Below, in pieces: positions 1 to 8,650 of a DNA stretch of 31,377 nt (its first letter is position 1; each line of letters begins with the position of its first letter). The notes beneath the pieces were generated by a model that did not search any database, was not told where the DNA came from, and was given only the letters and a program-made list of their open reading frames with translations. Both the position numbers and the translations under genes were made by a program. The stretch comes from an uncultured Acidobacteriota bacterium (GTDB lineage Bacteria > Acidobacteriota > Thermoanaerobaculia > Gp7-AA8). The stretch covers positions 1 to 31,377 of the forward strand of contig CAMPKJ010000026.1 in assembly GCA_946887105.1 (NCBI GenBank), in the 5' to 3' direction.

Positions 1-2197
1 GCAGATCATCGTTGACGATCACGTTCGTCGCGGCATCCGGGCCGTTGTTCGTGACGGTGATCGTGTAGACGACCGTGGAGCCGGGCGCCGCATTGCTCGC
101 GTTGGTGGACTTCGTGATTCCGAGATCGGCGACGAGCGGCGCGAGGATTGTGGTCGTCACGGACGCCGAGTTGTCCGTCCCGTCGGGGTCCGACGTGCTG
201 CTACCCGCGGTGACGGTGTTCGGCACGGTGCCGGAGCTCGCGAGAACGGTCACGACTACCGTAAAGTTGCTGGTTGCGCCGCTGGCGAAGGAGGCGTTGG
301 AGCAATTGACCGCACCGCTCGCGCCAACCGCGGGCGTCGTACAGGTCCAGCCGGCTGGCGCGACGATGGACAGGAAGCCGACCGACGCCGGCAGGGTCTG
401 GTTGAAGGTGGCATTCGTTGCCGTATCGGGACCGGCGTTCGTAATCGACTGGGTGTACGTGATCGTGCCGCCCGGCGAGACCGGATCGGGCGAATCGGCG
501 TTCGTCACGGACAGGTCTGCATCCGGCGTCGAATACAGAGTGTTCTCGGTCTCCGAGTTGTTCGCGGCGTTCGGATCGCTCACAGCGCTGATGACGGTGA
601 AGGCCGTGGCGATGACATGGTCGGAGATGCCGTTGATCGTCGCATCCGCCTGCGCGACGAGCGTGAACACGGAGTTGCCGCCGCTGCCGAAGCTCGGGTT
701 CGTGCAGGAGAAGGCCGGCGTCGCATCGACCGCGGGCGTGGTGCAGCTCCAGCCCGCCGGAGTCGTCATCGACTGGAATTGCAGATTCCCGCTGTTGGAG
801 ATGTTCAGCGTCGCATTGGGCGCCGCGTCGGGACCGGCGTTGGCGACGGTCACGGTGTAGGTGATGTTGCCGTCGGGGAAGACCGGATCGGGCGAATCGG
901 AGACGGTCACGGAGATGTCCGCGTCCGGCGTCGTGTAGGCCGTCGACTCGGTTTCCGTGTTGTTGGCGCCGTTCGGATCGGCGATGGGGCTGGTGGCGGT
1001 GAAGCCGAACTGGATCGTGCCGTCGTTGACGCCGAGGAGCGCATCGTCGGCCTGCATGACGAACGTCAGGACCGAGCTGCCGCCGCTGGCCATGCCCGCC
1101 GGCAGCGTGCACGACAAGCTGGTCGTCTGTGTGCCCGCCGCCGGCAGCGTGCAGTTCCAACCCGCCGGTACGGTGGCCGACTGGAAGCGGAGGTTGTTTG
1201 CGCCGAAGCTGCTCAGCGTGACGCTCGGCGCCGCGTCGGGACCGGCGTTGGCGACGGTCACGGTGTAGGTGATGTTGCCGTCGGGGAAGACCGGATCGGG
1301 CGAATCGGAGACGGTCACGGAGATGTCCGCGTCCGGCGTCGTGTACTGCGTGGTCACGTTCTGCGTGTTGTCCGGGTGATCTGTTTCGTTGGCTCCGCCG
1401 CCGTTGATGCTGAAGTTCGTGATGAACGGGGTGTCATTGACGCCGAAGTTTTCGTCGTTCGCGGAAAACACGACGATGAACTGCTGCGTCTGCGGGGTCC
1501 ACCCCACCCGGTTGCAGGTGAACGTCGCGTTCTGCGCTCCCACGGCCGGTGTCGTGCAACTCCATCCCGCCGGAGCGGTGACGGACTGAAACGCCAGCGA
1601 TGGGTTCGGAACGACGTTGAAGTTGACGGTTCCGGGCACCGTGTCGGGTCCGGCGTTCGCGACGTCGACCGTGTACGTGACGTTGCCGTCCGGGAAGACC
1701 GGATCGGGAGAGTCGGTGGCGCTCACGGAGAGGTCGACCTGGGGCGAATCGTAAGCTGTCGTCGCGCCGCCCGCGTTGTTGCCGTTGTTCGGATCGGGCG
1801 TGACTCCCGAGGTCGTGACGCTCATCGACACCGTACCGTCCGGGAAGGCGGCCAGATGCGGCGCGACCTGCGCGACCAGCGTGATGACTTGCAGCCCGCC
1901 CGGAGCGAAGCTCGGCGTGGTGCAACTCATGAACTGCGCCGGAGACGTGCAGGTCCAGCCGGCCGGCAGCGTCGAGGATTGGTAGGTCAGATTGCCGTCC
2001 CATGCGATGTTCAGGCCGCCGTTCACGGCCGGATTGGGCCCGTTGTTTTGGATGGTCACGGTGTACGTGACGTTGTTGCCGGGGACGACCGGATCGGGCG
2101 AATCGGTGACCGATACGATTTGCTGATCGGCTTGGCCAAATGCGGCTACCGAAGCGAACAGGGACACGATGAACAACGCGCGAAACAGTTTCGCCAT
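1..2197 (-). CDS. Secreted DUF11 (conserved repeat domain) surface protein, C-terminus beyond window
   Basis: The minus-strand frame is open from an ATG at 2197 to the left edge of the window: about 732 codons with no stop, so the gene is truncated by the window. The N terminus (MAKLFRALFIVSLFASVAAFGQA) is a signal peptide. It is followed by at least six modules of about 130 residues, each opening with a variant of DSPDPVxPxGxxTYTVTVxNAGPD, the DUF11 signature, and each containing a GWxCTTP-type segment with paired cysteines. DUF11 modules are Ig-like beta-sandwiches found in long bacterial surface and secreted proteins, so an adhesive or structural role outside the cell is inferred. An AGAGGAGAG stretch upstream of the ATG supports the start. 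The gene is divergent from the ECF sigma factor at 2275. The exact function and the anchoring signal at the missing C terminus are unknown. Confidence 0.9.
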   Translation of the reverse strand, partial: MAKLFRALFIVSLFASVAAFGQADQQIVSVTDSPDPVVPGNNVTYTVTIQNNGPNPAVNGGLNIAWDGNLTYQSSTLPAGWTCTSPAQFMSCTTPSFAPGGLQVITLVAQVAPHLAAFPDGTVSMSVTTSGVTPDPNNGNNAGGATTAYDSPQVDLSVSATDSPDPVFPDGNVTYTVDVANAGPDTVPGTVNFNVVPNPSLAFQSVTAPAGWSCTTPAVGAQNATFTCNRVGWTPQTQQFIVVFSANDENFGVNDTPFITNFSINGGGANETDHPDNTQNVTTQYTTPDADISVTVSDSPDPVFPDGNITYTVTVANAGPDAAPSVTLSSFGANNLRFQSATVPAGWNCTLPAAGTQTTSLSCTLPAGMASGGSSVLTFVMQADDALLGVNDGTIQFGFTATSPIADPNGANNTETESTAYTTPDADISVTVSDSPDPVFPDGNITYTVTVANAGPDAAPNATLNISNSGNLQFQSMTTPAGWSCTTPAVDATPAFSCTNPSFGSGGNSVFTLVAQADATINGISDHVIATAFTVISAVSDPNAANNSETENTLYSTPDADLSVTNADSPDPVSPGGTITYTQSITNAGPDTATNATFNQTLPASVGFLSIVAPAGWTCTTPAVGASGAVNCSNASFASGATSNFTVVVTVLASSGTVPNTVTAGSSTSDPDGTDNSASVTTTILAPLVADLGITKSTNASNAAPGSTVVYTITVTNNGPDAATNVIVNDDL
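819..1345. repeat. Pair of identical 119-bp segments (819-937 and 1227-1345) in DUF11 modules
   Basis: The bases at 819-937 and 1227-1345 are identical at an offset of 408 bp, which is exactly 136 codons, or one DUF11 module. They encode the C-terminal edge of one module boundary and the DSPDPVFPDGN opening. The neighbouring module copies are only similar, so this pair suggests recent duplication or gene conversion. Confidence 0.9.
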
Positions 2198-2274
2198 GGG
2201 GGACACTCTCCTCTGAAACCTAATCGCGTGAAAAAGGAACGAAGTCCCTCAGCTACAATCGCACCGGTTCCCAA
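2198..2274. promoter_or_regulatory. Divergent promoter region between DUF11 gene and ECF sigma gene
   Basis: This 77-bp gap separates two divergent starts. On the plus strand a -10-like TACAAT lies at 2254-2259, 15 bases before the ATG at 2275, so the sigma-factor leader would be about 9 bases long. On the minus strand the DUF11 start has the purine-rich AGAGGAGAG Shine-Dalgarno-like stretch. No clear -35 element or operator is visible. Confidence 0.45.
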
Positions 2275-2832
2275 ATGTCCGAGGTCACCCAACTGCTTCG
2301 CGATTGGAGCGCCGGGCGGCAGGAAGCGCGCGATGAGCTCCTCCGGCTGGTTTACGAGCCCTTGCGCGCCATCGCCGAACGTCATCTCTACCGCGAACGT
2401 GACGGGCACACGCTGCAACCCACCGCTCTCGTCCACGAGCTCTACCTGCGCCTGGTCGATCAGCGCAACGTCGAATGGAACGACCGCACGCACTTCTTCG
2501 GCGTGGCGGCGCAGGTGATGCGGCGCATCCTCGTCGACCACGCGCGCCGCCGGAAGAGCGAGAAACGCGGCGGCGGCGTCGTGCCGGTGACGATCGGCGC
2601 GGCCATCGACGTGGCGGTGGTCGAGAATTTCGACGTGGTGGCGCTCGACAATGCACTGGAAGGTCTCGAACGGGTGTTCCCGCAACAGGCCCGGCTGGTG
2701 GAGCTGCGGTTCTACGGCGGCCTGACCATCGACGAGACGGCCGCGGTCCTCGGCGTCTCGCCTGCCACCGTCAGCCGCGAATGGACCATGGCCCGCGCCT
2801 GGCTCAAACGCGCGATGTCTGCGCCGTTGTAG
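2275..2832 (+). CDS. ECF RNA polymerase sigma factor (Sigma70_ECF / TIGR02999 type)
   Basis: A 185-residue sigma factor that would direct RNA polymerase to a dedicated promoter set. Region 2 spans about residues 20-95 and carries the LQPTALVHELYLRLVD segment and the FFGVAAQVMRRILVDHARRR block, hallmarks of the TIGR02999 family common in Acidobacteriota and Planctomycetota. Region 4 (about 130-182) contains the helix-turn-helix GGLTIDETAAVLGVSPATVS. The length is typical. The ATG at 2275 is chosen because region 2 begins a few residues in and a TACAAT -10-like element sits just upstream. No anti-sigma gene is adjacent. A Ser/Thr kinase follows 105 bp downstream on the same strand, a pairing often seen for this family and suggestive of phosphorylation-linked control, though that is inference. 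The divergent DUF11 gene could be a target. Confidence 0.93.
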   Translation: MSEVTQLLRDWSAGRQEARDELLRLVYEPLRAIAERHLYRERDGHTLQPTALVHELYLRLVDQRNVEWNDRTHFFGVAAQVMRRILVDHARRRKSEKRGGGVVPVTIGAAIDVAVVENFDVVALDNALEGLERVFPQQARLVELRFYGGLTIDETAAVLGVSPATVSREWTMARAWLKRAMSAPL

Positions 2833-2839
2833 GCGACAG

Positions 2840-2915
2840 GGGACGACGTAAGGCTATGCCAACCAATGGGGTTCGGGGCCCGCGGCCCCGGCCGCCGGAG
2901 GCCTACCGTCGTCCC
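2840..2915. repeat. Nested GC-rich inverted repeat between sigma factor and kinase genes
   Basis: The outer arms GGGACGACG (2840-2848) and CGTCGTCCC (2907-2915) are perfect 9-bp complements. Inside them is a second hairpin, CGGGGCC-CGC-GGCCCCG, at 2874-2890. No T-tract follows, so this is not a classical terminator; it could attenuate read-through or separate expression of the two genes. Confidence 0.6.
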
Positions 2916-2923
2916 TCTCGCGC

Positions 2924-2929
2924 TACGAT
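2924..2929 (+). promoter_or_regulatory. -10-like TACGAT before kinase start
   Basis: TACGAT ends 8 bases before the ATG at 2938, which would place the transcription start at or next to the start codon and give a leaderless mRNA. No convincing -35 was found. Confidence 0.35.
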
Positions 2930-2937
2930 GCGCACAG

Positions 2938-5220
2938 ATGTCGGACGCGTTTTGGGACGAGGTGCGGTCGTTGTTTCACGACGTGGCGGATCGTGCGACG
3001 GACGCGCGGGCGGAGCTTCTGGCCGGTGCCGATCCGCGGGTGCGAGCGGAGGTCGAGTCGCTGCTCGCGGCGCATGACGAGCCGAGCCCGTTTCTGGAGC
3101 AGTCCGTCTGGCAGCTCCTGGACGCCCTGCAGGGACAGCGTCTGGCCGGGACGCTCATCGGCCCATATCGCATCGTTCGCCAGCTCGGACATGGCGGCAT
3201 GGGCACGGTCTTTCTGGCCCTGCGCGAGGGCGAAGAGTTCTCGCAGCGCGTAGCCATCAAACTGGTGCGCGGCGGCGAGGTGCTCGTGCAGCGCTTCCGT
3301 CAGGAGCGCCAGATCCTCGCGTCGCTCGAGCATCCGAACATCGCTCGCCTCATCGATGGCGGCACCACGGCGGATGGACTCCCGTACCTGATCATGGAGT
3401 ACGTCGACGGCACGCCGATCGACGAATACTGCCGCGCGCGGTCGCTGTCCATCGCCGAGAAACTGCGCCTCTTCCTCCAGCTGTGCGATGCCGTGCAGCA
3501 CGCGCATCGTGCGCTGATCATCCATCGCGACATCAAGCCTGCGAACGTGCTGGTCACGCCCGAAGGTGTGGCGAAGCTGCTCGACTTCGGCATCGCCAAG
3601 CTCGAGAAAGAGGACGCGAAGGTCGACGCCACGGTCACGCGGATCATGACGCCGCAGTACGCGAGCCCCGAGCAGCTCCTCGGCCGCATCGTCACCACGG
3701 CCACGGACGTCTATTCGCTCGGCGTCCTGCTGTTCGAGCTGCTCACCGGGCGCAAGCCGTTCGTCGCCGCGACGCGTTTGCCGAATACCGAAGCGCCCAG
3801 GCCGAGCTCCGTGTCGAACATTCGCGCCTTGCGCGGCGATCTCGATGACATCGTGCTCGCGGCGCTGGAAGTCGATCCGGCCCAGCGGTATGGATCGGTC
3901 GAGAAGTTCGCGGATGACGTGCGCCGGCATCTCAGCGGACATCCGATCACGGCGCGGCGCGCGACGTTCGGCTATCACGCCGCGAAGTTCATCCGCCGCA
4001 ACCTGCTGGCCGTTTCGGCGGGACTGGCGATCGTGATCGTCACGGTCATCGCGTTCGCGGCGACGCTGCACCAGAAGCGCATCGCCGAACGCCGTTTCGA
4101 CGAAGTGCGCTCGCTCGCGCGCTCGGTGGTCTTCGAGCTGCACGATGCCATCGCGCCGCTGCCCGGTTCGACGCCGGCGCGCGCGCTGCTGGTCCGGCGC
4201 GCGTTGGTGTACCTCGATACCCTCGCCGAGGAGGCTGAGGACAACACCCCGTTGCGCGTCGAGCTCGCGGGTGCGTACCTGAAGATCGGCGACGTGCAGG
4301 GCTTGCCGTACCAGGCCAACCTCGGCGACACCGCGGGCGCGACGAAGAGCTATCGCAAGGCGCTGGCGATCGCGGAGCAGGTCCGCGCGGAACAGCCGAA
4401 CGACCCGGAGGTGCTGAAGCTCGTGGCCGATGCGCACGATCGCGTCGGGTTCGTCGAACAGCGCGGGCTGCGCTGGACGCAGGCCATCGCCATGCACGAG
4501 GGCGCGCGCGCCATCCGCGAGAAACTGCCGCACAGCACGGAGCGCGACCTCGCGCTCGCGCAGACCTGGACCGCCATCGGCGACTGCCGCTACATCGGTG
4601 CGAGCGTGATCCCGAAGCCGATGATCCTCGGCACGGCGGAGCAGGCTTACCAGACCGCGCTGGCCATCCTGCGCGACATCCGTCCTGCGCCGCCCGAACT
4701 GCGCCGCGCGGTGCTGCAGGAAGTCGGCCGCGCCAATCAGCGTCTGGGCGGGTTTTACTCGGGCGGGATGGTCAGCGATCTGCCGCGCTCCCTGCGCCAT
4801 CACGATGCCGCATTGCGCGCGCTAGGCGAGCGGGCCGCGCTCGAACCCGCGGATGCGGTGGCGCGGCGCAACTACGCGGATCAGTTCGGGATGAAGGCCA
4901 CCGCGCAGAACCGCTCCGGCGACTGGGAGGGCGCGCTCGAATCGACCGCGCAGGCGCTGGCGATGTTCAAGCCGCTCGCGGCCGCCGATCCGGACAACGT
5001 GGAGGCGCAGCACGACCTCGCATTCGCGTACGCCGAGCGCGGCATCGCCTTCATGAGCCTGAAGCGCTATGAGGAAGCGGAGGCCGCATTCAAGGAGGCG
5101 ATCGCGATTCGCGAACGCCTGATCGTCGCCGATCCCGAGAACCAGGAAGACCGGCGCGACCTGCGGCGCATCCGGCTGATGCTGTTCGACGTGGAAAAGG
5201 CGCGCGCCGAGCAACACTAG
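2938..5220 (+). CDS. Transmembrane Ser/Thr protein kinase (Hanks type) with TPR-like C-terminal region
   Basis: A 760-residue membrane kinase that would phosphorylate Ser/Thr on protein partners. The N-terminal segment (about 1-70) resembles the helical segment preceding many acidobacterial kinases. The kinase domain covers about 78-330: glycine loop GHGGMGTV at 84-91, VAIK lysine at 108, HRDIKPAN catalytic loop with Asp198, DFG at 216-218, and the SPEQ activation segment near 243. All catalytic residues are present. One transmembrane helix lies at about 355-377. The C-terminal 380 residues are alpha-helical with TPR-like repeats (for example the AGATKSYRKALAIAEQ and RYEEAEAAFKEAIAI segments), probably a protein-interaction sensor. 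The ATG at 2938 is preferred to an upstream in-frame start at 2866, whose extra 24 residues are Arg/Pro/Gly-rich and fall in the structured intergenic DNA. It follows the ECF sigma gene, so a shared signalling module is likely. Confidence 0.93.
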   Translation: MSDAFWDEVRSLFHDVADRATDARAELLAGADPRVRAEVESLLAAHDEPSPFLEQSVWQLLDALQGQRLAGTLIGPYRIVRQLGHGGMGTVFLALREGEEFSQRVAIKLVRGGEVLVQRFRQERQILASLEHPNIARLIDGGTTADGLPYLIMEYVDGTPIDEYCRARSLSIAEKLRLFLQLCDAVQHAHRALIIHRDIKPANVLVTPEGVAKLLDFGIAKLEKEDAKVDATVTRIMTPQYASPEQLLGRIVTTATDVYSLGVLLFELLTGRKPFVAATRLPNTEAPRPSSVSNIRALRGDLDDIVLAALEVDPAQRYGSVEKFADDVRRHLSGHPITARRATFGYHAAKFIRRNLLAVSAGLAIVIVTVIAFAATLHQKRIAERRFDEVRSLARSVVFELHDAIAPLPGSTPARALLVRRALVYLDTLAEEAEDNTPLRVELAGAYLKIGDVQGLPYQANLGDTAGATKSYRKALAIAEQVRAEQPNDPEVLKLVADAHDRVGFVEQRGLRWTQAIAMHEGARAIREKLPHSTERDLALAQTWTAIGDCRYIGASVIPKPMILGTAEQAYQTALAILRDIRPAPPELRRAVLQEVGRANQRLGGFYSGGMVSDLPRSLRHHDAALRALGERAALEPADAVARRNYADQFGMKATAQNRSGDWEGALESTAQALAMFKPLAAADPDNVEAQHDLAFAYAERGIAFMSLKRYEEAEAAFKEAIAIRERLIVADPENQEDRRDLRRIRLMLFDVEKARAEQH

Positions 5221-5308
5221 CGCAGAGGCTCAGCCGGTTCCCTGGCGCCGGATTTGCTGCGCGATGCGCGCATACGCATACCGTGCGGCAGCAGAAAAGG
5301 ATTCACGC

Positions 5309-5773
5309 ATGCTCAGACGATTCTTCGCCTTCCTGCTGATGGTTGGATTGAACGCGACGATGACCGGCGCCCCGGCGGATCTCGCCAGAGTGCCCGATGT
5401 GATCGAGTCGGAGATTCCAGGAGTCGCTCCCGCGTGGGTCGCTGCCGACATCGCCGTCGCCTCGGATGGCGATCTTCGCCCGGACCTCTTCGATGCAGGA
5501 TCCATCGCGAGTATCCGCCGGTATCTGGATAACCAAGCGGCTCGTCGTAAGGCTGCTCGAACAGAGGCCGAACGGGATGAATGTGCCGTGACTCTCGGCC
5601 GGACGCTGGAGCAGTTTTCTTCCACCGCCTCCGCCGATCATCTCGTGACGAATTCCAGTTACATCATCCGCGGCAATCGTCGCCAGTTGCGCAGTACGTA
5701 CACGGTCCGGCGCAGATGGACTGATCCTATCGATCTGGCCATCGAGGATGTCTTCTTCCGCGTTTATCGATAG
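5309..5773 (+). CDS. Small putative secreted protein of unknown function
   Basis: A 154-residue open frame starting at ATG 5309 after an AAAAGG stretch. The first 23 or so residues (MLRRFFAFLLMVGLNATMTGAPA) look like a signal peptide. The remainder is charged, has a single cysteine in a DECAVTL segment, and has no motif I recognise. An upstream in-frame start at 5264 would bury the signal sequence, so it was not used. The gene lies alone between the kinase and the SNF2 gene, 88 bp after the kinase stop. An overlapping minus-strand frame of similar length exists but lacks a signal peptide and recognisable composition. Whether this is a real gene is moderately certain; its function is unknown. 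Confidence 0.5.
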   Translation: MLRRFFAFLLMVGLNATMTGAPADLARVPDVIESEIPGVAPAWVAADIAVASDGDLRPDLFDAGSIASIRRYLDNQAARRKAARTEAERDECAVTLGRTLEQFSSTASADHLVTNSSYIIRGNRRQLRSTYTVRRRWTDPIDLAIEDVFFRVYR

Positions 5774-5813
5774 CTGCGCGAGGCCGATGAGCGGTGTTCC
5801 GCGGAACATCCCT

Positions 5814-5819
5814 TAAAAT
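5814..5819 (+). promoter_or_regulatory. -10-like TAAAAT before SNF2 gene
   Basis: TAAAAT stands out in the GC-rich context and ends 11 bases before the ATG at 5831, implying a leader of only about five bases. No Shine-Dalgarno sequence fits between them. Confidence 0.35.
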
Positions 5820-5830
5820 CCCCCGTCCCC

Positions 5831-8542
5831 ATGCCCATCCCGGATCGTTTTCTTTCCTCGTTCTCTTCTTCCACGCTCAGGACCGTCGAGTCGCACGCGG
5901 CGCAGTTCCACGTGACCGACCCGCTGTTTTTTCGCGGGGCGTACACGGCGAACGTGATGGAGAACGAGCGGCGCAGGTTCGCGCCGGTGATCGTGCTCGA
6001 TCCGGCGCGCGTGGTGTCGGCGCGCTGCACGTGCAATCCGGCCATGCGGCTGAACGATCTGTGCCGGCATCTGGCTGTGCTGGTGGACCGGATGGCGGGG
6101 GAGGACGGCGTGCTGCCGTCCGAAACATTCGAGCAGAGCGTGTGGCGCGCGATCGCGTTCGCGTCCTTCAGCGAAGGCCGCGAGATCCATTCGAGCGACG
6201 GCGATCCGCGCGAGCAGATGCTGCGGCGCTACGTGCTCACCGATCAGGAACAGGCGCTGCTGCGGCGCGGCTCCGGATCCGCGCGGCTGCTCTTCGAGGC
6301 GTCGCCGTGGTATCGCTGGAGCAAGGAGATGTTTCTCCGCGGCGCGAATGAGGCGACGCTCGAGCTGCGCGAACGCGAGCTGCACCTCGTGCTCCCGTCG
6401 ACGCGCATCCCGCTTCCTCCCGCCGCCGTCGAGCATGTCATTCAGGCCGCGCCGGAGCTGGTCACGTCGAGCGGGTTCGAGATCGCGCCGCAGGCGCTCG
6501 CGCCGTCGCTGCGTATCGAGATCACCCGCGCGCGGGCGCTGCGCATGACTCCCGTCCTCCTCGGCAGCGGAGGAGCGGTGCTCGATCGCAATGCGCTGCC
6601 GCAGTTCGGCAGATTCTTTCTGACCGGCAACCGCTTCGCGTCACCGGCGCCGGCCTCTCCGATGTTCGTCGAGCGGAGCGAGCGGCGGCAGGCGACGCTG
6701 TTCGAAGTGCGCGCGAGCGCCGGCGTGCCGTTCGATCGCGAGACCGTGATCGCGGAAGACGATGTGTTCGCGTTCGTGGAGCGGCATCGCGACGAGCTCG
6801 CGGCGTTACCGGACGCGCTGGCACCCGAGGCCATCCGGAATGCGCGGACGGTCCGGCTCGATGAGGATGTGATCTTCGAGTTCGCCGCGCCGGTCGCGAC
6901 CTCGGGCAGGGACTTCCTCGAAGTCGAGATCACCTTTCACGCGGGAGAGGAGACCGTCACCGCGGCGGAGATCGCACGCGCGCGGCGCGACGGCGTGCGC
7001 GCGCTGATCCGCGGCAGTCTCTGGATCGACGTCACCGATCCGCAGCTGGCGTGGCTCGATGACGCCACGATCGGGCCGCGCGGCCACATCCTGGTCACCA
7101 AGCTCGAGCTGCTGCGCATCCGCGGCTCGTTGCGCGGCAAGTGCATCTTCCGCGGCGATCCCGCGTGCGAGCGCGTGTTCCATCTGTTCGACGAGATCCA
7201 GACCGACGCCGATGCACCATCGTCTGCCGCGTGCGGCATCGACCTGTACGGCTATCAGCAGACCGGCTATCAGTGGCTCTGGCTTCTCCAGCAGAACGGT
7301 TTCGGCGGCCTGCTCTGCGACGACATGGGTCTCGGCAAAACGCATCAGGCCATGGCGCTCATCGCCGCGTTCGCGACCACGAAGGCGCACGCGGAGATCC
7401 TGATCGTCTGCCCGACCTCGGTCATCGATCACTGGCGCGAGAAGCTGGCGCGCTTCATCCCCGGCGTGCCGGTGACGCTCACGACGTACGGACTGGTGCG
7501 CTCGCGTTTCGAGCAGTTCCGCGGCAAGCGTTTCGATCTGCTGGTGCTCGACGAAATGCAGACCATCAAGAACGCCGACACCGCCACGCATCACGCGCTG
7601 CGCGGCATCGACAAGCGCATCGCCATCGGCCTGACCGGCACGCCGATCGAGAACCACGAAGGGGAGCTGAAGGCGCTGCTCGACTTCGTCGTCCCCGGCT
7701 ATCTGCCGAAGCACGTCGACGATCGGGTGACGTTGCAGCGATTGGTGCGTCCGTTCGTATTGCGGCGGACCAAGGCGCAGGTGCTCACCGAGCTGCCGCC
7801 GAAGATCGTCGACAGGCGTTCCTGCGAGCTCACCAGCGAGCAGCGCACGCTCTACCGACGCGTGCTCGAGGCGCGCGCGAAACCATTGCGCGCGAAGCTG
7901 CGTGCGGGCGAGAACGTGTCGTACGTACACATCTTCGCGGCGCTGAACTATCTCAAGCAGATCTGCAATCACCCGGCATCGGTCAGCGGCGGATGGGCGG
8001 ATGGCGTATTCGACGGCGAGGTCACGTCCGGGAAGTGGGAGTTGTTCCGCGAGCTGCTCGACGAGTGCATGAGCAGCGGTCTGAAAGTGGTCGTGTTCAG
8101 CCAGTACCTGCAGATGCTCGCGCTGATCGAGGACCATCTCTACCGCAATGAGATCGGGTACGCGTCGATCAAAGGCTCCACCAGCGATCGCGGCGCGGAG
8201 GTGGCGCGCTTCCGCGACGATCCCGATTGCCGCGTCTTCACCGCCAGCCTCCGCGCCGGCGGTCTGGGCATCGATCTCACCAGCGCCTCGGTGGTCATCC
8301 ACTACGACCGCTGGTGGAATCAGGCGCGCGAGGATCAGGCCACGGACCGCGTGCACCGTCTCGGACAGAACAAAGGCGTTCAGGTGATCAAGCTGATCAC
8401 GCGCAACACGATCGAAGAAAAGATTGACGAGTTGATCGCGCGGAAGGGCTCGCTTGCGTCGGATCTCATCCGGACGGATGATCCGTCCCTCGTCAAAACA
8501 TTTTCGCGGGATGAGCTTGACGACTTATTGAGCGAAGCGTGA
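5831..8542 (+). CDS. SWIM zinc-finger SNF2/HepA-family ATPase (helicase-like)
   Basis: A 903-residue SNF2 ATPase that would translocate on duplex DNA and remodel protein-DNA or polymerase-DNA complexes. A SWIM zinc motif lies at the N terminus (Cys66-x-Cys68 and Cys78-x-His80 in the CTC and LCRHL segments). A long middle region (about 90-460) matches the layout of bacterial SWIM-SNF2 proteins. The ATPase core follows: Walker A DDMGLGKT near 497-504, Walker B DEMQ at 574-577 in place of the usual DEAH/DEAQ, a GLTGTPIEN motif III, and a C-terminal helicase lobe ending with the DRVHRLGQ motif VI near 839-846. All main motifs appear intact. It is monocistronic, with a -10-like TAAAAT just before the start. 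The bacterial physiological role is generally unclear; housekeeping DNA repair or transcription recycling are possible. Confidence 0.92.
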   Translation: MPIPDRFLSSFSSSTLRTVESHAAQFHVTDPLFFRGAYTANVMENERRRFAPVIVLDPARVVSARCTCNPAMRLNDLCRHLAVLVDRMAGEDGVLPSETFEQSVWRAIAFASFSEGREIHSSDGDPREQMLRRYVLTDQEQALLRRGSGSARLLFEASPWYRWSKEMFLRGANEATLELRERELHLVLPSTRIPLPPAAVEHVIQAAPELVTSSGFEIAPQALAPSLRIEITRARALRMTPVLLGSGGAVLDRNALPQFGRFFLTGNRFASPAPASPMFVERSERRQATLFEVRASAGVPFDRETVIAEDDVFAFVERHRDELAALPDALAPEAIRNARTVRLDEDVIFEFAAPVATSGRDFLEVEITFHAGEETVTAAEIARARRDGVRALIRGSLWIDVTDPQLAWLDDATIGPRGHILVTKLELLRIRGSLRGKCIFRGDPACERVFHLFDEIQTDADAPSSAACGIDLYGYQQTGYQWLWLLQQNGFGGLLCDDMGLGKTHQAMALIAAFATTKAHAEILIVCPTSVIDHWREKLARFIPGVPVTLTTYGLVRSRFEQFRGKRFDLLVLDEMQTIKNADTATHHALRGIDKRIAIGLTGTPIENHEGELKALLDFVVPGYLPKHVDDRVTLQRLVRPFVLRRTKAQVLTELPPKIVDRRSCELTSEQRTLYRRVLEARAKPLRAKLRAGENVSYVHIFAALNYLKQICNHPASVSGGWADGVFDGEVTSGKWELFRELLDECMSSGLKVVVFSQYLQMLALIEDHLYRNEIGYASIKGSTSDRGAEVARFRDDPDCRVFTASLRAGGLGIDLTSASVVIHYDRWWNQAREDQATDRVHRLGQNKGVQVIKLITRNTIEEKIDELIARKGSLASDLIRTDDPSLVKTFSRDELDDLLSEA

Positions 8543-8640
8543 CGTAGCGCACAAGCCGTCTTTCCGGCGGTGCTTATCGTATGCGCCAACCTGAAAAGTT
8601 CCCTCTTGGCCCGATCCGCTTCGGGCTGTTCTAAACAGTG

Positions 8641-8646
8641 TGGAGG
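8641..8646 (+). promoter_or_regulatory. Shine-Dalgarno TGGAGG deciding the start at 8651
   Basis: TGGAGG lies 4 bases before ATG 8651. It picks this start over an upstream in-frame start at 8570 and places the signal peptide at the N terminus. Confidence 0.7.
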
Positions 8647-8650
8647 CCCA

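Noticed and set aside
617..2518. A 633-codon plus-strand frame across the DUF11 gene and into the sigma gene
   Set aside because: It is an Arg/Gly/Asp-rich shadow. The minus-strand DUF11 frame has a signal peptide and periodic domain motifs.
2840..2915. Intrinsic terminator after the sigma factor gene
   Set aside because: The hairpins are strong but no T-rich tract follows, so it is listed only as an inverted repeat.
5303..5809. A 168-codon minus-strand frame opposite the small protein at 5309
   Set aside because: It has no signal peptide or recognisable motif. The plus-strand frame has a signal-peptide-like start and a purine-rich site, though both calls are uncertain.
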